NCBI GenBank assembly: GCA_031771865.1
Contig: JASISA010000026.1
Location: 248,001-312,000 of the forward strand
Direction: 5' to 3'
Source: Nothophaeocryptopus gaeumannii
Lineage: Eukaryota; Ascomycota; Dothideomycetes; Mycosphaerellales; Mycosphaerellaceae
Length of the DNA stretch: 64,000 bases
A program made the translations under genes and the position numbers. Positions 43,115-55,757 of the stretch are shown in pieces (within the stretch, counting starts at the first letter, position 1; each line of letters begins with the position of its first letter). The notes under the pieces were generated by a model that did not search any database, had not been told where the DNA came from, and saw nothing but the letters and a program-made list of their open reading frames with translations.

Positions 43115-44461
43115 GCCCTCTGTCAGACGTTTCTCGGCAGTGACTCAAAACCGAAGCTTCTATCCCCTTCAAGCGCCTGCGAGACATTTTACCTGGGCAA
43201 ACACCATTAACGAAGGAGTCTTGTCTCGAAGCTGCTCGTCTTTGCTAAGTGTTTGCGGCAGAACAGAGTCTCAATTTGTGGAATTGGCGGCATGGGGCTA
43301 CTTCAATTGCTGGCGATACCCTGTTCTCTCGTGTCTATCGCTGCACACGCAGTTGACACTGACACAATGTCTTTCCTAACGGACCTTCGCCATCCTCCGG
43401 GAAACGAAACGCCACTGAAAGCGAGCTCGATTATTTTGATAAAGATGCAAAGCCTGAATCCAGAAGGGGTTCCCGCGTGTCAGCAAGTCCATCGAGACCA
43501 CGATGCGGGCTCACTACGAGCAAACAAACCTCACCACAGTCTGCTACCTCGACTCAATCGAATCCGTTTTCACACATGGAGCCACAAGCTATCTTCTTCA
43601 AAACCCCGGCGGCAAGCCCAAGGACCCCGACGAGTGGCTATCAGCTGGGAGGCTCGTTGTCTGAAGCGCGGAGGCTTTCGCAAGGATATAGTGATAGACG
43701 CCTCTCACAGCCGTGTCTGAGAAGCAATTTCTGGCCATACGATTACGTCTTCCCTAATTTCGCAAGAGAAGCACTTGCCACACGAACTCGATCCTATGGA
43801 AGGGCAGTTGCACGCTGCCCGCTCAGCAGAATACCCGCACATGGACGTGAACAAACGACTGGATCGGCGCTGTCTTCGTCTGAATCTTCCAGATCCGCTC
43901 AAAGTCCTTTGACAAATGCATCAAATTCGATGCCACCACCAGCTCGGCCAGCGTCTCGCTCGTCTGCTCGTGGAGGGCAAGGGCAGTCAGTGCTGCGAGC
44001 ACTGGAAAGATCACGAAATGAGGGTGACGGGGAAGCTTTTTTCCGCCAGTAAAGGGTAAGAGAAAGGGAAAGAATCCGGTTTATTGCAAGGGTTTAAGGC
44101 GGTATCTATGAGGATGCTCGATCACTTGGTGTAGATCTTCGTGGTAAACCAACTCCCAGTTTAGTCGCTCGAGGCGAGAGTACACCACGGCAGCTGATCG
44201 TGAAAAGATAGCCCGCAACTGAAACCCCAGCTCTCAATGACCGCAGTCATCAACACTTACACCACGACGGATCTCATTGGTCTCAATCTCCCCTTTCCAA
44301 CCCTTCCCTCAATCGACGTAAGTCGTACATTTGACGATCTTGTCGTTGGATCAAGTTACTCTACGCTACCCGCGAAGAGTCCATACCTAGCTTCTTCACC
44401 ACGAACAATTTTGAGATGTATTACTCTTCTGCGACAAGAAAATTTCTACCATAGAAAGCTA
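43115..44461. other. about 1.3 kb with coding-like but unassigned fragments
   Basis: No complete gene can be built. A plus-strand frame at about 43458-43661 reads coding-like ('TTMRAHYEQTNLTTVCYLDS', 'ESVFTHGATSYLLQNPGG') and then stops. Overlapping frames at 43253-43720 and 43477-44052 are longer but low-complexity. It may be a relic of a gene I do not recognise. Confidence 0.35.
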
Positions 44462-46126
44462 CTAATACTGATATCTGAACGCCAAGTTCTCCGCATCGTT
44501 CATCCCAGCAAATGCCTTTAGGTCTGTAATCTCCTCCTTCTCTACGCCTTCAGCAACAGCTCGTCGCTGCCGTCTTCGATTGATAAAGACGTAGTAGAGC
44601 ACGAGTACAATGACCAGACCTATCGACGCCGACCACGTGCACACCAACGAGATCTTGGCCGGCTCGTATGATGGAGCGTCTTTTGCTTGAAATGTCTATT
44701 GCACCTGTCAGCGCACCGTCTCCTCTTCCCAGCATTGGATCTTACCTTGGGCCCCCAAATATTCCCACATGCAAACGCACAGCTTAACATTGCACTAACA
44801 AACGCCCGCTTCGAATGCCCCGCTACATTGCCTAGTACCCATTGATAATCAATCAGTCCGACTGGAGGCAAAATGTTGACCAGATATATCGAAGCTAGCA
44901 GTCCGGCTTGATTCGAAGACGGCAGAAAAGACATGAGACACGCCCCCAACACGCCGAATGCGCACATGACGACCTCAAAAAGCCAGCGGTTTTCGAAGTA
45001 TCGAGGACCGAGTCCGCATACAAGGCAGATAATCACGCATATCGCGCCGGCGGGAATGAGTAGCAATGCGGATTCTTTTGCGGTGTACCCGAAGCTAACG
45101 AGGAGGGTGGCGGAATAGGTTGTGACTACTCCGCCACCTGTCCCTTGAAGGAGTATTACTGAAATTAGCCAGACTTGCGGGTCTACGAGTGCTTCGAGGA
45201 CCTGCTCGTAATGCCAAGTACGGTTGTCGATTCCGGTCTGATTCTCTTTCACGTGCTGGAGAAGGAGGACTTTGTCTTTATCCGAGAGAAACCAGGCTTT
45301 CATGGGGCTGCGTTGAATTAGCAAGTACAAGCTGACCGTCAGACGCAGAGACTTACGTATCAGGAACGAGAAGGCAAATCGCCACACTGAATACTACTGT
45401 GAAGAGGCCGACAGCTAGAAACATGTACCTCCATCCTTCCAGGGGAGCATGTTCGACATGCTGGAAGCCAAAAGATATGAGGCCGCCAAATATCTGTCCA
45501 AAGCCGAGCCCAGAAAACCAGTATGCGAACCTTGAGGCTTGTTCGGGACGAGTGAAATACTGGCTACTTAGTAGCATGCAAGACGGCGGCACCGCTGCTT
45601 CGAAAAGGCCGGACAGCACGCGGAGCGCAACGAGCCCGGAATAGTTCTTAACAGCGGCATGGCAAGCTGTGCATATTCCCCAGCACAGTAAGGAGAAGGC
45701 CAAGTACTTGGCAGCCGGTAATTTCTGCAGGAGGTAGACGTTGGGGATTACTGCAACAGCAGTAGCGATGTAGAGGTCGGACGCGGCGTTCGAGAAGTCA
45801 TTGCCGGTGAGATGAAGAGAGGTGGTGATGCCCATTACGCGCGCGTACTATCATGTCTGTCAGATCTGCGGTAAGTGGATGTTGATGGTGCTGCGCACAT
45901 TGAACAGGACTTTATCGAGGAAATTGAGTGTATAACAGAGTACGAGGAAGGAGATGACCAGGAGATCTACTTTCCATCGTAATCGCCGAATGTAGCTGGG
46001 GTGTTCGGGAAGACTCGTCCGATCATCTTGGTGTTGGCGAAGGAAAAGCAGAGCGTTATCGACAGTATCTGGGAGTTCTGCATTGGATTCGTCAAGTTGG
46101 TGATTGAGAGCTTTAGTCTTTGACAT
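44462..46126 (-). CDS. MFS transporter, Dal5/allantoate-permease (anion:cation symporter) type
   Basis: Four exons: 45899-46126, 45357-45847, 44746-45307 and 44462-44695, with introns of 51, 49 and 50 nt (GT-AG). 504 aa. The cytoplasmic N-terminus leads to 'RRLRWKVDLLVISFLVLCY' and 'LNFLDKVLFNYARVMGI', the classic start of this family. 'YWFSGLGFGQIFGGLISFG', 'GYTAKESALLLIPAGAICV', 'VLGNVAGHSKRAFVSAM' and 'WGPKTFQAKDAPSYEPAKI' are family blocks. Twelve transmembrane helices are expected. Relatives import allantoate, nicotinate, tartrate, thiamine and similar small acids; the substrate is not deducible. Confidence 0.92.
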
Positions 46127-46977
46127 TTTGAATAATAGCAAAGCTAGAGAAACAAGAGGAGAGATGACAATCTTCTAACGATGTTGAGACCTCTCTAAGG
46201 TCGTGCACCTTTATAAGACTTCATCTGCGCTGTGATCGGAGGCCATCGTTTCCGAAGGACCGTGTTTTCAGAGCGTATCGAGCCTGAGCATGACTTTCAC
46301 CTGCATAATTTGACACCACGGGATGCTGCCCTGAGTATGTTGTACTGCGGGCCGCTCGAAGAGGTTCGCTCGGAAGGTTTCTGCTGATCATTTAGCTTTC
46401 AATATGCTTCAACCATTGCTTACTATGCATTCAAGCAGAGGGCAACGTCTGGTATGGTGCCATTTTCGATCGAAGGAAGACGAGAAGGCTCGCATCGAGT
46501 ACAATGGGGTTTGACTGTGCGATGCAGCTTCAGTAGTACATTGGGCTGCAGCGGTTACACGAATAGCCTAGAGGTCTGCATTGCACTGTTGTGCGTCGCG
46601 GATAATAAGCAGCGGTTTGCAGCATCTTATAATGCCTACTATACGACTAACATGGACCGCAGTTGTAGTGTCGGTCATGCACGACTCCGGTCATATGGCC
46701 GTCCCCTCCGTAGCTCGCGGTCTCTAGAGAGCGCTTCGACTATAGCTACTCTTAACCTCATTTATACAAGGAGCCTTAGTCTATAAAGCATTGCGCCAGG
46801 TTTGTGTTATCGTGGCCCTTATACTCTTAATCTTGCGCTTACCCTTGAACTTTTCGGCTCTATACTAAGTATTATTCCTATACGCTATATACTATACGTC
46901 CCTAGCGTAAAGCCTACTCGAAAGAATAGGGCTTTTAGAGGGAGGCTAATAGTTATTATTAGGACTAACGTATTCTA
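46127..46977. other. intergenic, turning A/T-rich toward the transposon
   Basis: The first ~600 bp have normal composition with no gene recognised. From about 46790 the sequence becomes rich in CTA/TAG/TAT words, the mutational signature of the repeat block that follows. Confidence 0.5.
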
Positions 46978-48806
46978 CTACTAAGCTAGACACACTACTA
47001 AGCTAGATAAAATTTCGGAGTACGACTAACTAGCATTATAGATTATTTATTTTTATCGCTATTAAATAGAGAACCTATATATATTATACTCTTATTAGAT
47101 TTAGAAGACCCCTCTATATCCTTTTAGTATATTCGAGCGTTATACCTAGTCCCTCTATAGCTACTATACCGCCGTATAGCTAGCTAGGCTTATTTAAGAC
47201 TAACTAACCTACGACTCTTCTTTAACTACTAAGTAGCTATAGATACTTTAGTAGCTACCTTAGCCGACCCTACGCTATATTCTATTGTACCCCTATACTA
47301 AATCCGCTTCCTCTTACGTGCTTTTCGCTTTATTATTGTATCTAATTACTATTCAAGCTCGCTAATACAGGTAGCTAAAAGCGTATTCTAATATAGTATT
47401 ACTTTAGTACCTTTTATAACCTAGGAGAAGCTATTTTAGGCTATTATAGGAGACTGAGTAATAGCATTATTAATAAGCCTAGATTGTAACCTAAACTCTT
47501 GCGTATTACTTAGAGTCTTAGACTACTATAGTATCTGTTAGAGTAGTAGTCCTAGTAGGGTATATAGGCGTACGTTAAGGCGGTTAATAACTACCTACGC
47601 GTTTATAGGGACTAAACCTAAAGCCTCAAAGGCCTTCTAGTATATCTGCTCTATAAATACGTTAAAAACGCGTCTTTAAAGGCTAGAAGGAATGTTTCTT
47701 TATCGATATAGAAGACGCGCTAACGCGCTAAGTCCTAGACGCGTTAGGAGTATTTTAGCTTTAGTAGTAAGAAATAGACTATATCTAGAGGCTATAGGAT
47801 ATACGACGAATATAATAGTATATAGAGCGTAAGGATCTTGTGTTCTAGATAGTAATCCTTAAAGGCCTAGTTAAGATAGCTCTTATAACTATCTAAAACA
47901 AGTAGCCTATAGACGCTAACCTAACGCGCTTTTATATACGTATTAAAGTACTTTAACTACTTAAGCCTAAGCGCGTTGTTTATCTATCTATTCTTAGAGA
48001 CTAAGAGCTTCTAACTACGTAGTATTTCTACCTCCTCGTACTATATAGAGATATAAACACAGCCCTTATAGATAATAAAGGGTAGGATTGTATATCTAGT
48101 AGTACAAATACTCTAGATTACTATTACCTATTTACAGTTACTAGGCTAAATAAGCTAAGGACGAGTACGTCTCTCTAAACTAGTAACTACTTTTATAGAT
48201 CTAATAATACCTATCTAAAAGCCTATCTTATTAAAGTTGTAGGTATTATAGTCGTGGATACTATACTTGGCTTTAGTATCCTTAATAAGCTTAAACTACG
48301 CGTTAATTACCTTAGGATCTTCCTAGAGTATTCTCTAGTAGTCCTTTACTTAGTTAAAGGCTATTTTAAGCTTATCTAAGCGCGTTACAAATCTCTCTAC
48401 CTAGTTCTTACTAACTAGCTATCCGCCTCGTATACTAAGTAGTTTATCTACTATATCTACTACCTTATATAAGCGAGGCGCAAATCCTCGCGAATCGAGG
48501 TCGAGAATATATCGGACAATTATCTACTCTTTAGTCGTAGTAAGCTTGTAGTATATATTACGGCTATCTAGGCGATAGGTAATTCCGTAGTATTGGGTAG
48601 TTAGCGTCGAATTGGGTACATTATATACTATAGCTGCGCCTTAGAGGCTTCGAAATTAACCTTAGTAGTAGGTAGAGAGGGCAAGAATAATTCTACCTTC
48701 TTAATTAAATAATTCTATATCTTATTATAAAGATATTGTACTTTAATAAAGAAGTTAGTCGTGCCAAGAAATTTTGTCTAGCTTAGTAGTATATCTAGCT
48801 TAGTAG
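46978..48806 (-). mobile_element. pogo/Fot1-like DNA transposon, copy 1, RIP-degenerate
   Basis: 1829 bp bounded by inverted terminal repeats of about 50 bp (CTACTAAGCTAGAC... on the left, ...GTCTAGCTTAGTAG on the right), each followed by a TA dinucleotide that fits the TA target duplication of Tc1/mariner-pogo elements. The interior is saturated with CTA/TAG and no long frame survives. It aligns in reverse orientation with the copy at 62320-63683, whose translation shows a DDE_1 transposase, so this copy's transposase lies on the minus strand. Confidence 0.85.
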
Positions 48807-48811
48807 TAGAA

Positions 48812-51800
48812 TAATAATAATAATAATAAATGTATTCGAGCTAGCTACAGGCCGTGCCCCTTCTAGCATATCTACATGTTGTAAAAGAAAACCCTGTAGA
48901 AAGTACCTACAGCGTAAAACTTCCTCCCTTCTCTGTTATGCCTTACACCCTACTGCATCTTAGGTACTATAGAACCGATATGTTTGCCCGTAGGCAGCTG
49001 GCTGACACGCCAGAGTCAACATCATCCTCCTTACTTGGGTTCGAGATCTCCGGCCTGCTCTGGGAGATGTTTGAGGGTCCACTCGAATTGTCCTATGGGG
49101 AGATGCCTTATTGCCCACGCTGCGGTTTGTCTAGGAAACTCAGTAAGCCATCTTCTCGCGTCCTGGCATCTAGTGGCTAAGATCAGTTCCCTTCTACTCT
49201 CTCGCATGTTTGTACAGTAGGCAAGGTAGTGTCGAGCTGTCCCTCTATCTCCACATTCGCAGTAGGGGCTAGTGTCGGGCACCCCAACCTTGTGGAGGAA
49301 GTGAGGAAGGCCAATTGTCTCTGACCGTATCTGGAACACTATCGCGGCCTGGGCTTTGCTAAGCCCTCGATAAAGCTCCGGGTATTGGTGTTCCATGGAG
49401 TCCTGAACGCGAGTGGGAGGATTCCTTCGCGCCTAGCATTGTCCCACTTCTGTGACTCGTCCCGCTCATACTGCTGGCCCTGGAGGATAGTCCATGTTGC
49501 TTTCGAGTCTTCTTTGGATCTACTCTGTCTATGTGAGAGCTGGGACCGTAGGATAGTAGCCTGCTCGTCTGTCTGCTCTAGTGGCGAGCTGTATGGTTTT
49601 CTTAGGCGTCTGCTATATGCCCCAAGTTGTCCGCACTTTAGTAGGATCCGCCCGTTCAGCTCTTGCATGGCCTAGTATATATCCGGCCTCTGCCTCTGCG
49701 CAGCCATTGCAGCTATAGCAGTTCTCTTCCCATACTCGGTAATGTCTTCGATCTGGAGTTCTTTGTGTAATAGTCGCGTTGGTGTAGCTCGGTAGGCCCT
49801 AAGGATTATCCGTAGGAATCTATTCTGCATTACCCGTAGCTTTGTTGGAGCATTTTTGAGATTCCAGTCTCCTTTCCTGCTATCCATACCTCGCTCCCGT
49901 GCATTACTGCTGGCTAATTATTGAGATATATAGCTTACGGGCTGTCTCTACCGTGGCGCCCCACGTAGCAGCAGTAATCCGTCGTAGTGCAGCTTCTAGC
50001 CGTTTTGCTTTTGTAAGGGTATTCTCTATCTGTGCGTGCCACTTGAGTCTCTTATCAACGATTACTCCTAGGACCTCATTGTGTCCTCTGGGCCACTCTG
50101 GAGCGACGGGATGTTGGGTGTTCTCTGGGATTCGGATGTGCTCCTTGTGCCCCTTGTAAAGTGCATGACTTTGTATTTCTCAGGGCGAACTTAGCTCCAT
50201 GTCTTGAGGCCCATTGTAGACAGCTGTTGTGGTCCTTTTCTAGTGCCTCGCATGTACCTCTTGTCGAATTTGACACTGCAATGAGGTATGTATCATCTGC
50301 AAACCCAACTGCTTCGGTGTATTCCATTCCTTCTAGGAGGGAGGCTGTAAAGAAGAGGAACAGGATAGGTGAGATGGTGCTTCCTTGTGGGATTCGCATG
50401 CCACTCGTGCGGCCGGTGACTCGTATCCGGGGATAGCGATTGTTGTCTCTCTGTCCTTCAGGAATGACGCTACAAAAGCTGTAATCCAGTATGGAATCCT
50501 CCTGCACCGTAGGTTGTGGATTAACCGTTCGTGATTGACTTTGTCAAACGCTCCTATTATGTCAAGTGATAACACCGAGGCCACCTTGCCTTTCTTCCAC
50601 GCAGCCTAAACGCTTTGAAGGGTGTACCGTAGTGCGTCTCCGGTCGATCTACCCGCTTGCGCCATTTAGTTTTGAGGAAGCAACTTATGTTCCGTACAGC
50701 CTGTCCTATTTTCCGTGCAACTATTGCTTCTAGTATCTTGCCAATGCACGATAGAAGGGCAATAGGCCTCCATCCCTTTAGAGTAGATGAGTCTTTACCC
50801 GCCTTCTGTAGCATAATCGTCCTAGCTTTCCGGAAACTGGGCTGGGTAGTAGCCAATTGAAACACACTGTTGGAAGATGCGTTGGAGGATAGGGAGTAGC
50901 TGAGCTAGGCACTTCTTAATGCATCTGTTTGGTATCTCGTCGAGGCCGGGAGCCTTGTCGTTCGGCAGTCTTTGGACTACTTTTCGTACCTCCTCTTCTG
51001 TAATTTCGCATGCTATATTGACAGGTTCTGGGTACGTGGTGCTCTCGATGTCTGATGTGTCTGCGGGCTCTGGCATTGGCAAAAGGGCTGTCCGTAGGAT
51101 CTCTGTTTTCGCACTGTCCGTCGAACTGATCGTTATTGTGTGTTAGTGTAGGCATCTGGGGAGGTCGAATAGGGCTATCGCTGTTCTTTGCCCACTTAGC
51201 TAGCTTCCACATTCCCTGTGGCTCGCTAGCGGTTTTGTGAACCGCGGTCCTCCACTGTTTCCTTTTCTCTGTCTAGATAGTTCTCTTTTTCTCCTGGTTT
51301 CGTGCCCTCCACTCCTTCCAGTGCTCCTCGCTCCCTGTCCATTGTGCATGCCGTCTTGCCTGCCGAGCCTCCTGAATCGCATGTAGTACCACCGGCACAC
51401 TGCTTGGATCTGGCGGCCGATATGTTTTACGCCGGACAACAAGGTCCCTTGTCTCCTATAGAGCATTGCTGAGATCACTCACGGTGCTATCTATATCCTC
51501 CTTTGTTGTCATCCCTTCGGCTGTAGGTAGGAGCTTTTAGAGCGTCTCTAAACTCCTCCTAGTTAGTATCCTTCTATATCTATCTTGTTCTCGTCTCCTC
51601 CTATATCCCTATGTTAATAGTTGTCTCTATACTAATATAATTAGAGTTAATGTCTTCCCTTGCCTAGCTAACATACTATTATCCTCTTTAATATCTCCTC
51701 TATTGCAAGAGTAAGGTCTATCGTCGTGTGTCTTTCTCTAGGTAGCAAGGCCTAGGGGTATCGCTAGGTATAGCGTGTCTCGACACGCCTCTCGTAGCTC

Positions 51801-52797
51801 TCTTACTCTAAGATCCTCCTATAGTACTAATAGTCCTCCCTACTAACGGTAGTAAAGATTAAAGTCTCTAACTAGAACGTGTTCTCCCGGTTCCTCAATA
51901 CCTTCTAAAAGCTCCTCTACTATAAGCCTCGTATCCTAGTTATAGATGTTATAGAGGTATATAGTTCCTATTATCGTTTGTAGTAAGATTAGGATCTTCT
52001 AATTACTTATAATCCGGTACGACTATTCGGATAGGCTATACTTCTTATAGACGTAGAATACGACTCTCCTATCTTTGTCTTCCTCTGCAATAGTATAGTA
52101 CTTCGGATATGTAACTATTCTTCTATTACTTAGGTTAGTATATAGCTCCTAGATAGCGAGAATGTCTTTCTAGCTATTATCGAGTAGCTACTAGTAGGTA
52201 GCCTATAATTTCCGTACGTTTACCTATAGTATACTTAGTGTCGGTTATGTGTTTATTAGGTACTAGCTAGTAGTTAATCCCGCTGTATTGCTCGTTAGAT
52301 TAACCCTTGTCCTTACTCTAGTATAATAGTCTTAGCCCTATTCACCGCCCTAACTAGCCTCCTAAACCTCTATAGTATTCGCTTCTCTACTACTATTCCT
52401 ATTAGCCTCCTGCCTAGGACATATTCGCGGCTTGTCCGGGTAGCTATTTAGTCCTCTCCCTCCCTATTCGCTCCTTGCTATAGAGGAGGGGAAGGTAGAG
52501 GAGAAGTAGAGCTAGGAGTACTATAGGTTAGCTTAGCTATGTAGCTCGCCCCTATCTTCTTTATACTCTAAATCTTATCCTTAATTGCTTGTCTCTTTAA
52601 GTACATATAGTACTAAGCTAGGTAGTTCTAACTGCAATTTCCGTATTTACTATACTTTAATTAGTCTACCTCTACAAGCTTCTCGTGCGCATATTCTCTT
52701 ATATTATAGCTTCCTCTATACCTTATATATACCGTACTATTTGTATACCTTGTACCGATATAGCTATATCTTTAGTAGTTGAAGTACTTAGACGCCA
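48812..52797 (-). mobile_element. Tad1-like LINE (3' part), ORF2 with reverse transcriptase, degenerate
   Basis: Minus-strand relic of a non-LTR retrotransposon. Going 5' to 3' on the minus strand: 51480-52797 is heavily RIP-mutated (endonuclease part expected). 51478-50557 carries 'ITEEEVRKVVQRLPNDKAPG' and 'GWRPIALLSCIGKILEAIVA'. 50584-50076 has 'LSLDIIGAFDKVNHERLIHN', 'IPQGSTISPILFLFF' and 'GFADDTYLIAV' (RT catalytic F-A-D-D). 49887-49031 has 'PTKLRVMQNRFLRIILRAYR' and the Cys/His end 'SPYCECGDRGTARHYLAYC'. A (TTA)n-type 3' tail is at 48811-48832. Several frameshifts and stops separate the pieces. The 5' part appears to continue at 61119 beyond the inserted hAT element. Confidence 0.85.
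52790..52797. repeat. candidate left 8-bp target duplication of the hAT element
   Basis: AGACGCCA directly before the left terminus; the right counterpart at 61119-61126 is TGACGTCT. Five of eight bases agree, one mismatch being C/T, so the pairing is suggestive only. Confidence 0.35.
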
Positions 52798-53001
52798 CAG
52801 TGGGTTGACCTAATTGGGTTGGGTTTGAGTATGGGTTGAATATCTTGGCAAATACCCGGAAAAGGACTACCCTGTACAGGTTTCAACCTGCCAAGCTACC
52901 CAAATATAGGTAATGTCGGATATCATGTAGGAGTGTCGGGTTATCATACTAAAATCGACCTGTACGAGGCCTTCGTAGAATAGTAATGTAAGCAAAAGAG
53001 C

Positions 53002-53025
53002 GTGGTCGGCAGAGCGTGGTCGGCA
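53002..53025 (+). repeat. GTGGTCGGCA pair 1 (left subterminal)
   Basis: Two exact copies starting at 53002 and 53016, 14 bp apart, about 200 bp inside the left terminus. The rest of 52798-53253 is non-coding. Confidence 0.95.
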
Positions 53026-53253
53026 GATTTGTAGATTCAATACTATAAAGGAAGAGAATACAACACAATTGTAGTAAGAAATGAGATTTCAGGTAAACGA
53101 AGTAGCTTCAATATTCCAGGATAACACTATTAATATACAATCTAGATATACAAATTCAAGCTTTCGATAGGTCGAATACATCACCTACTACTGTACGATC
53201 TTGTCGACTACGGTTGATAAAGCGACTGCGGCGCCGAGAGGGCGGCGGAACTG

Positions 53254-55757
53254 TCAACTTCTTTGGTAGGCGGCTATCCGAGGGCCCTTGACCTCGTCGT
53301 CGCTAATGCCCTCCATATAGCATACCTGAGCTATCTCATCTTCTCGAACGCAAAGCTCGTCAACTGCATCTTGCCCTTTAAGCTCTCCGATAAGACGAGC
53401 CTCGGCAGCAAGCTTCTCGTTATCCTCATCGCGGAACCGACAGCGAGCAATCATAATAGCGGACAAAGTGTCAAGAGGGTCGTTAAGGATGTCGGGGTTA
53501 TTCAAGAGGTGTTCGAATCCTAAAGATGTTAGTTTTAGAAAGGCGTGGTCGGCAGAGCGTGGTCGGCAGGAGAACTTACGAGCACGGCGATACCTCTCTA
53601 CCTCGTCATACACGTCTGACTCGCCCTCTGCTGGGCTCGGATCCACGAGCGGCTGAGAGCAATCCGCCTCGGCCTCGTGTAGGCCCAAGCCCATTGCGAA
53701 ATTGTATGACATATCGATGATCTTCCTTCGCTTCTCGGGTAGCGGGGCGTCCGGTCGGTAGTGCCGGTCAAAATATTCTCGGAACTTGCCCCAGTAGTAC
53801 TCCTCAGATTCGTCCTCCTGGAACGAGGCACGCTTCCAGAAGTCTCTCTTCATTCCTGGATTGAGCAAGACTGCAAGGCCATAAAGGTCGCCAAAATTCT
53901 CCCATGTCTTTTCGTAGTAGTCCTTGAGTTTGTTCCATGCAGCCTCGAAAGCAGCATACATAGTCTTCTTCCAAGGAACAGTCTTTCGCTCCAGCTTGTC
54001 GTTAGCGATGTCTAGCATGTCAAAAAGAGTGTTGTAGTAGCCTAGGGCTAGGTGGAGGGTAGCACTTTTCGTGGCACCAATTATAGTCGTAACGTAGGCA
54101 AAAGGTTGTGTAAGATCGATAATGTACTCGAGTCGAGCCCACTCTTGATAAGTCAAGACGAAACGTTCTTGATTCTCAGAGATGAAGAAGTCGTTCCAGG
54201 AATCGCGAAGTCTACTGCAGCGTAAGAGCATGTATGTCGTGGAGCTGAAGCGCGTTTTCACGTCTTGTATCATACGAAGGGCGCGTTTCAGAGGCATATT
54301 ACGCCAGCGTCTTGAGCATTGTGATTCGACCGGAGGGAACGCGATGTCTTTCTCTTGCTTTTCCATCCAGCGAGCGAACCGCTGAGAACTGTGGTTAGTC
54401 CATCTTGCCCCAGCGCGCACCTGTAATCTCGTTAGCTGCCGACCACACTCTGCCGACCACGAAATGCAAGCTCACCTTCCACAGTAGTAGCGGTATACCC
54501 TCCAGCCCTTTGTCGAAGCCGACTAGCCTCGCAAGCTTGAACTCTGCAGCAGTAAGTTCCTCGTCAAATGTCTCAATCTTCTCATTCTTAGGAACAATGC
54601 CGAGGTAGTGAAAGAACGCCTTTTCCGCAAGCTGAACAACGTGCGAGATGCAGGGGAAGCGCTCGGGCGTATCAAATGGCTGCCCGTCTTCGATATCGGA
54701 AGCATCGTCTACCACCTCTAAGCCGCGGCGAGAGAGGAGCTCGGCTGGAATGTTGTGCTGATAGGAGTCAACAAAAGTGGAGATTGAGTCTACACTAGAT
54801 AAGGTTAGCTCGGCGGTGCCAATGAACAATGCTCGGGACTCACAGGGCCTGGTGGAGCGTAAGGTTGTTGCTAGCGTTGTCCGTCGTGATCGCGATTAGC
54901 TTGTTCATTAGGCCGTACTCCTCGAGTTTCTTGGTGAGGTATTCGGAAAGGATCTGCCCAGTGTGACGCCCATGGATCACAGGGAAGTCGAGCATCGCCT
55001 AGCAAAATTGCCAATCCTCGATCCAGTAGATTCGAATTGTCATGAACGAGCACCGGATGGATCCGCAGTACCATCCATCGATAGCAGTTGCAACTCGTCG
55101 GACTCTAAGCAGCCGCTTCTTCAATCGTTCGCCGGACTCTACGCCGAACTTCTTGATGTCTGATTTGATCGTCTTCGCTGTGCGAAACACGGCTTCGGTG
55201 TTGAGACAAAGGTAGCTTTCCTTTACCGTTCGATGCTCGAAGAAGTTTAGAGGTAAGCCGTATGCCATCACGACCTTAGCTTGGTATTGCGCGAAGTCGG
55301 CAGGCGTAAGGTCCTCTCCCACCTGATCACCGCGTTTGCGCTTTTTCTATAATGCGGAAAAGTTAGAGCGTGGTCGGCAAAACGTGGTCGGCAGACCGTG
55401 GTCGGTAGAACTTACGGCACTGCTCTTAGCCTCATCTACTTTAGTCTTGGTTATACCTCGCTCCCCAGCCGCCTTTTTTGAGTCCTTCGAACTAAGATGA
55501 AGGGACATATGCCGTGGTCCATCGCCGAGCCCAGGATGCTTGAGATCTTTGTCGCAGCCGAGGCAGACAACTCTCGGGTATGCCGTTTCGCGGTGAATGC
55601 CCTCTGTAAAGAACTCCCACACGAACGACGGTCGAGCGTTGCCCCATCGAACAGGGGACTTGCCCTTACGCTCAGGATATCGCACAGTGCCATGTACTTT
55701 CCACCATTTTCGGATATACCAGTCATCAAAATCAGCGTGGTATACCCTCTTGTACAT
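53254..55757 (-). CDS. hAT-family transposase with BED-type zinc finger, one internal stop
   Basis: Five exons: 55416-55757, 54844-55346, 54476-54794, 53580-54420 and 53254-53519; introns of 69, 49, 55 and 60 nt, all GT-AG. Reading through one TAG (54999-55001) gives about 756 aa. Exon 1 holds a BED-like finger 'PRVVCLGCDKDLKHPGLGDG' with C-x2-C and later H-x3-5-H. Exon 2 has 'TAIDGWYCGSIRCSFMTIRI', then 'HGRHTGQILSEYL' and 'ITTDNASNN', the hAT catalytic-core blocks. 'CISHVVQLAEKAFF' (exon 3) is the conserved C-x2-H region. The C-terminal part is shorter than the usual hAT dimerisation domain. The TAG sits where Gln (CAG) would fit. The frame upstream of 55757 stays open to about 56005 without an ATG, so the start is uncertain. 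Confidence 0.8.
53545..53568 (+). repeat. GTGGTCGGCA pair 2, inside transposase intron 4
   Basis: Copies at 53545 and 53559, within the 60-nt intron 53520-53579. The motif reads opposite to the gene. Confidence 0.95.
54437..54460 (-). repeat. GTGGTCGGCA pair 3, inside transposase intron 3
   Basis: Two minus-strand copies 14 bp apart within the 55-nt intron 54421-54475, here in the same orientation as the gene and directly followed by a CTAAC branch site. Confidence 0.95.
55370..55407 (+). repeat. GTGGTCGGCA triplet 4, inside transposase intron 1
   Basis: Copies at 55370, 55384 and 55398 (the last GTGGTCGGTA), 14-bp period, within the 69-nt intron 55347-55415. The motif reads opposite to the gene. 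Confidence 0.95.

Noticed and set aside
46978..48806. Coding frames within the RIP-mutated pogo copy
   Set aside because: All are short and broken by TAG/TAA; the small frames there are by-products of sequence decay.
54999..55001. Programmed stop-codon readthrough in the transposase
   Set aside because: No stem-loop or known readthrough context is visible; a simple CAG-to-TAG mutation explains it.
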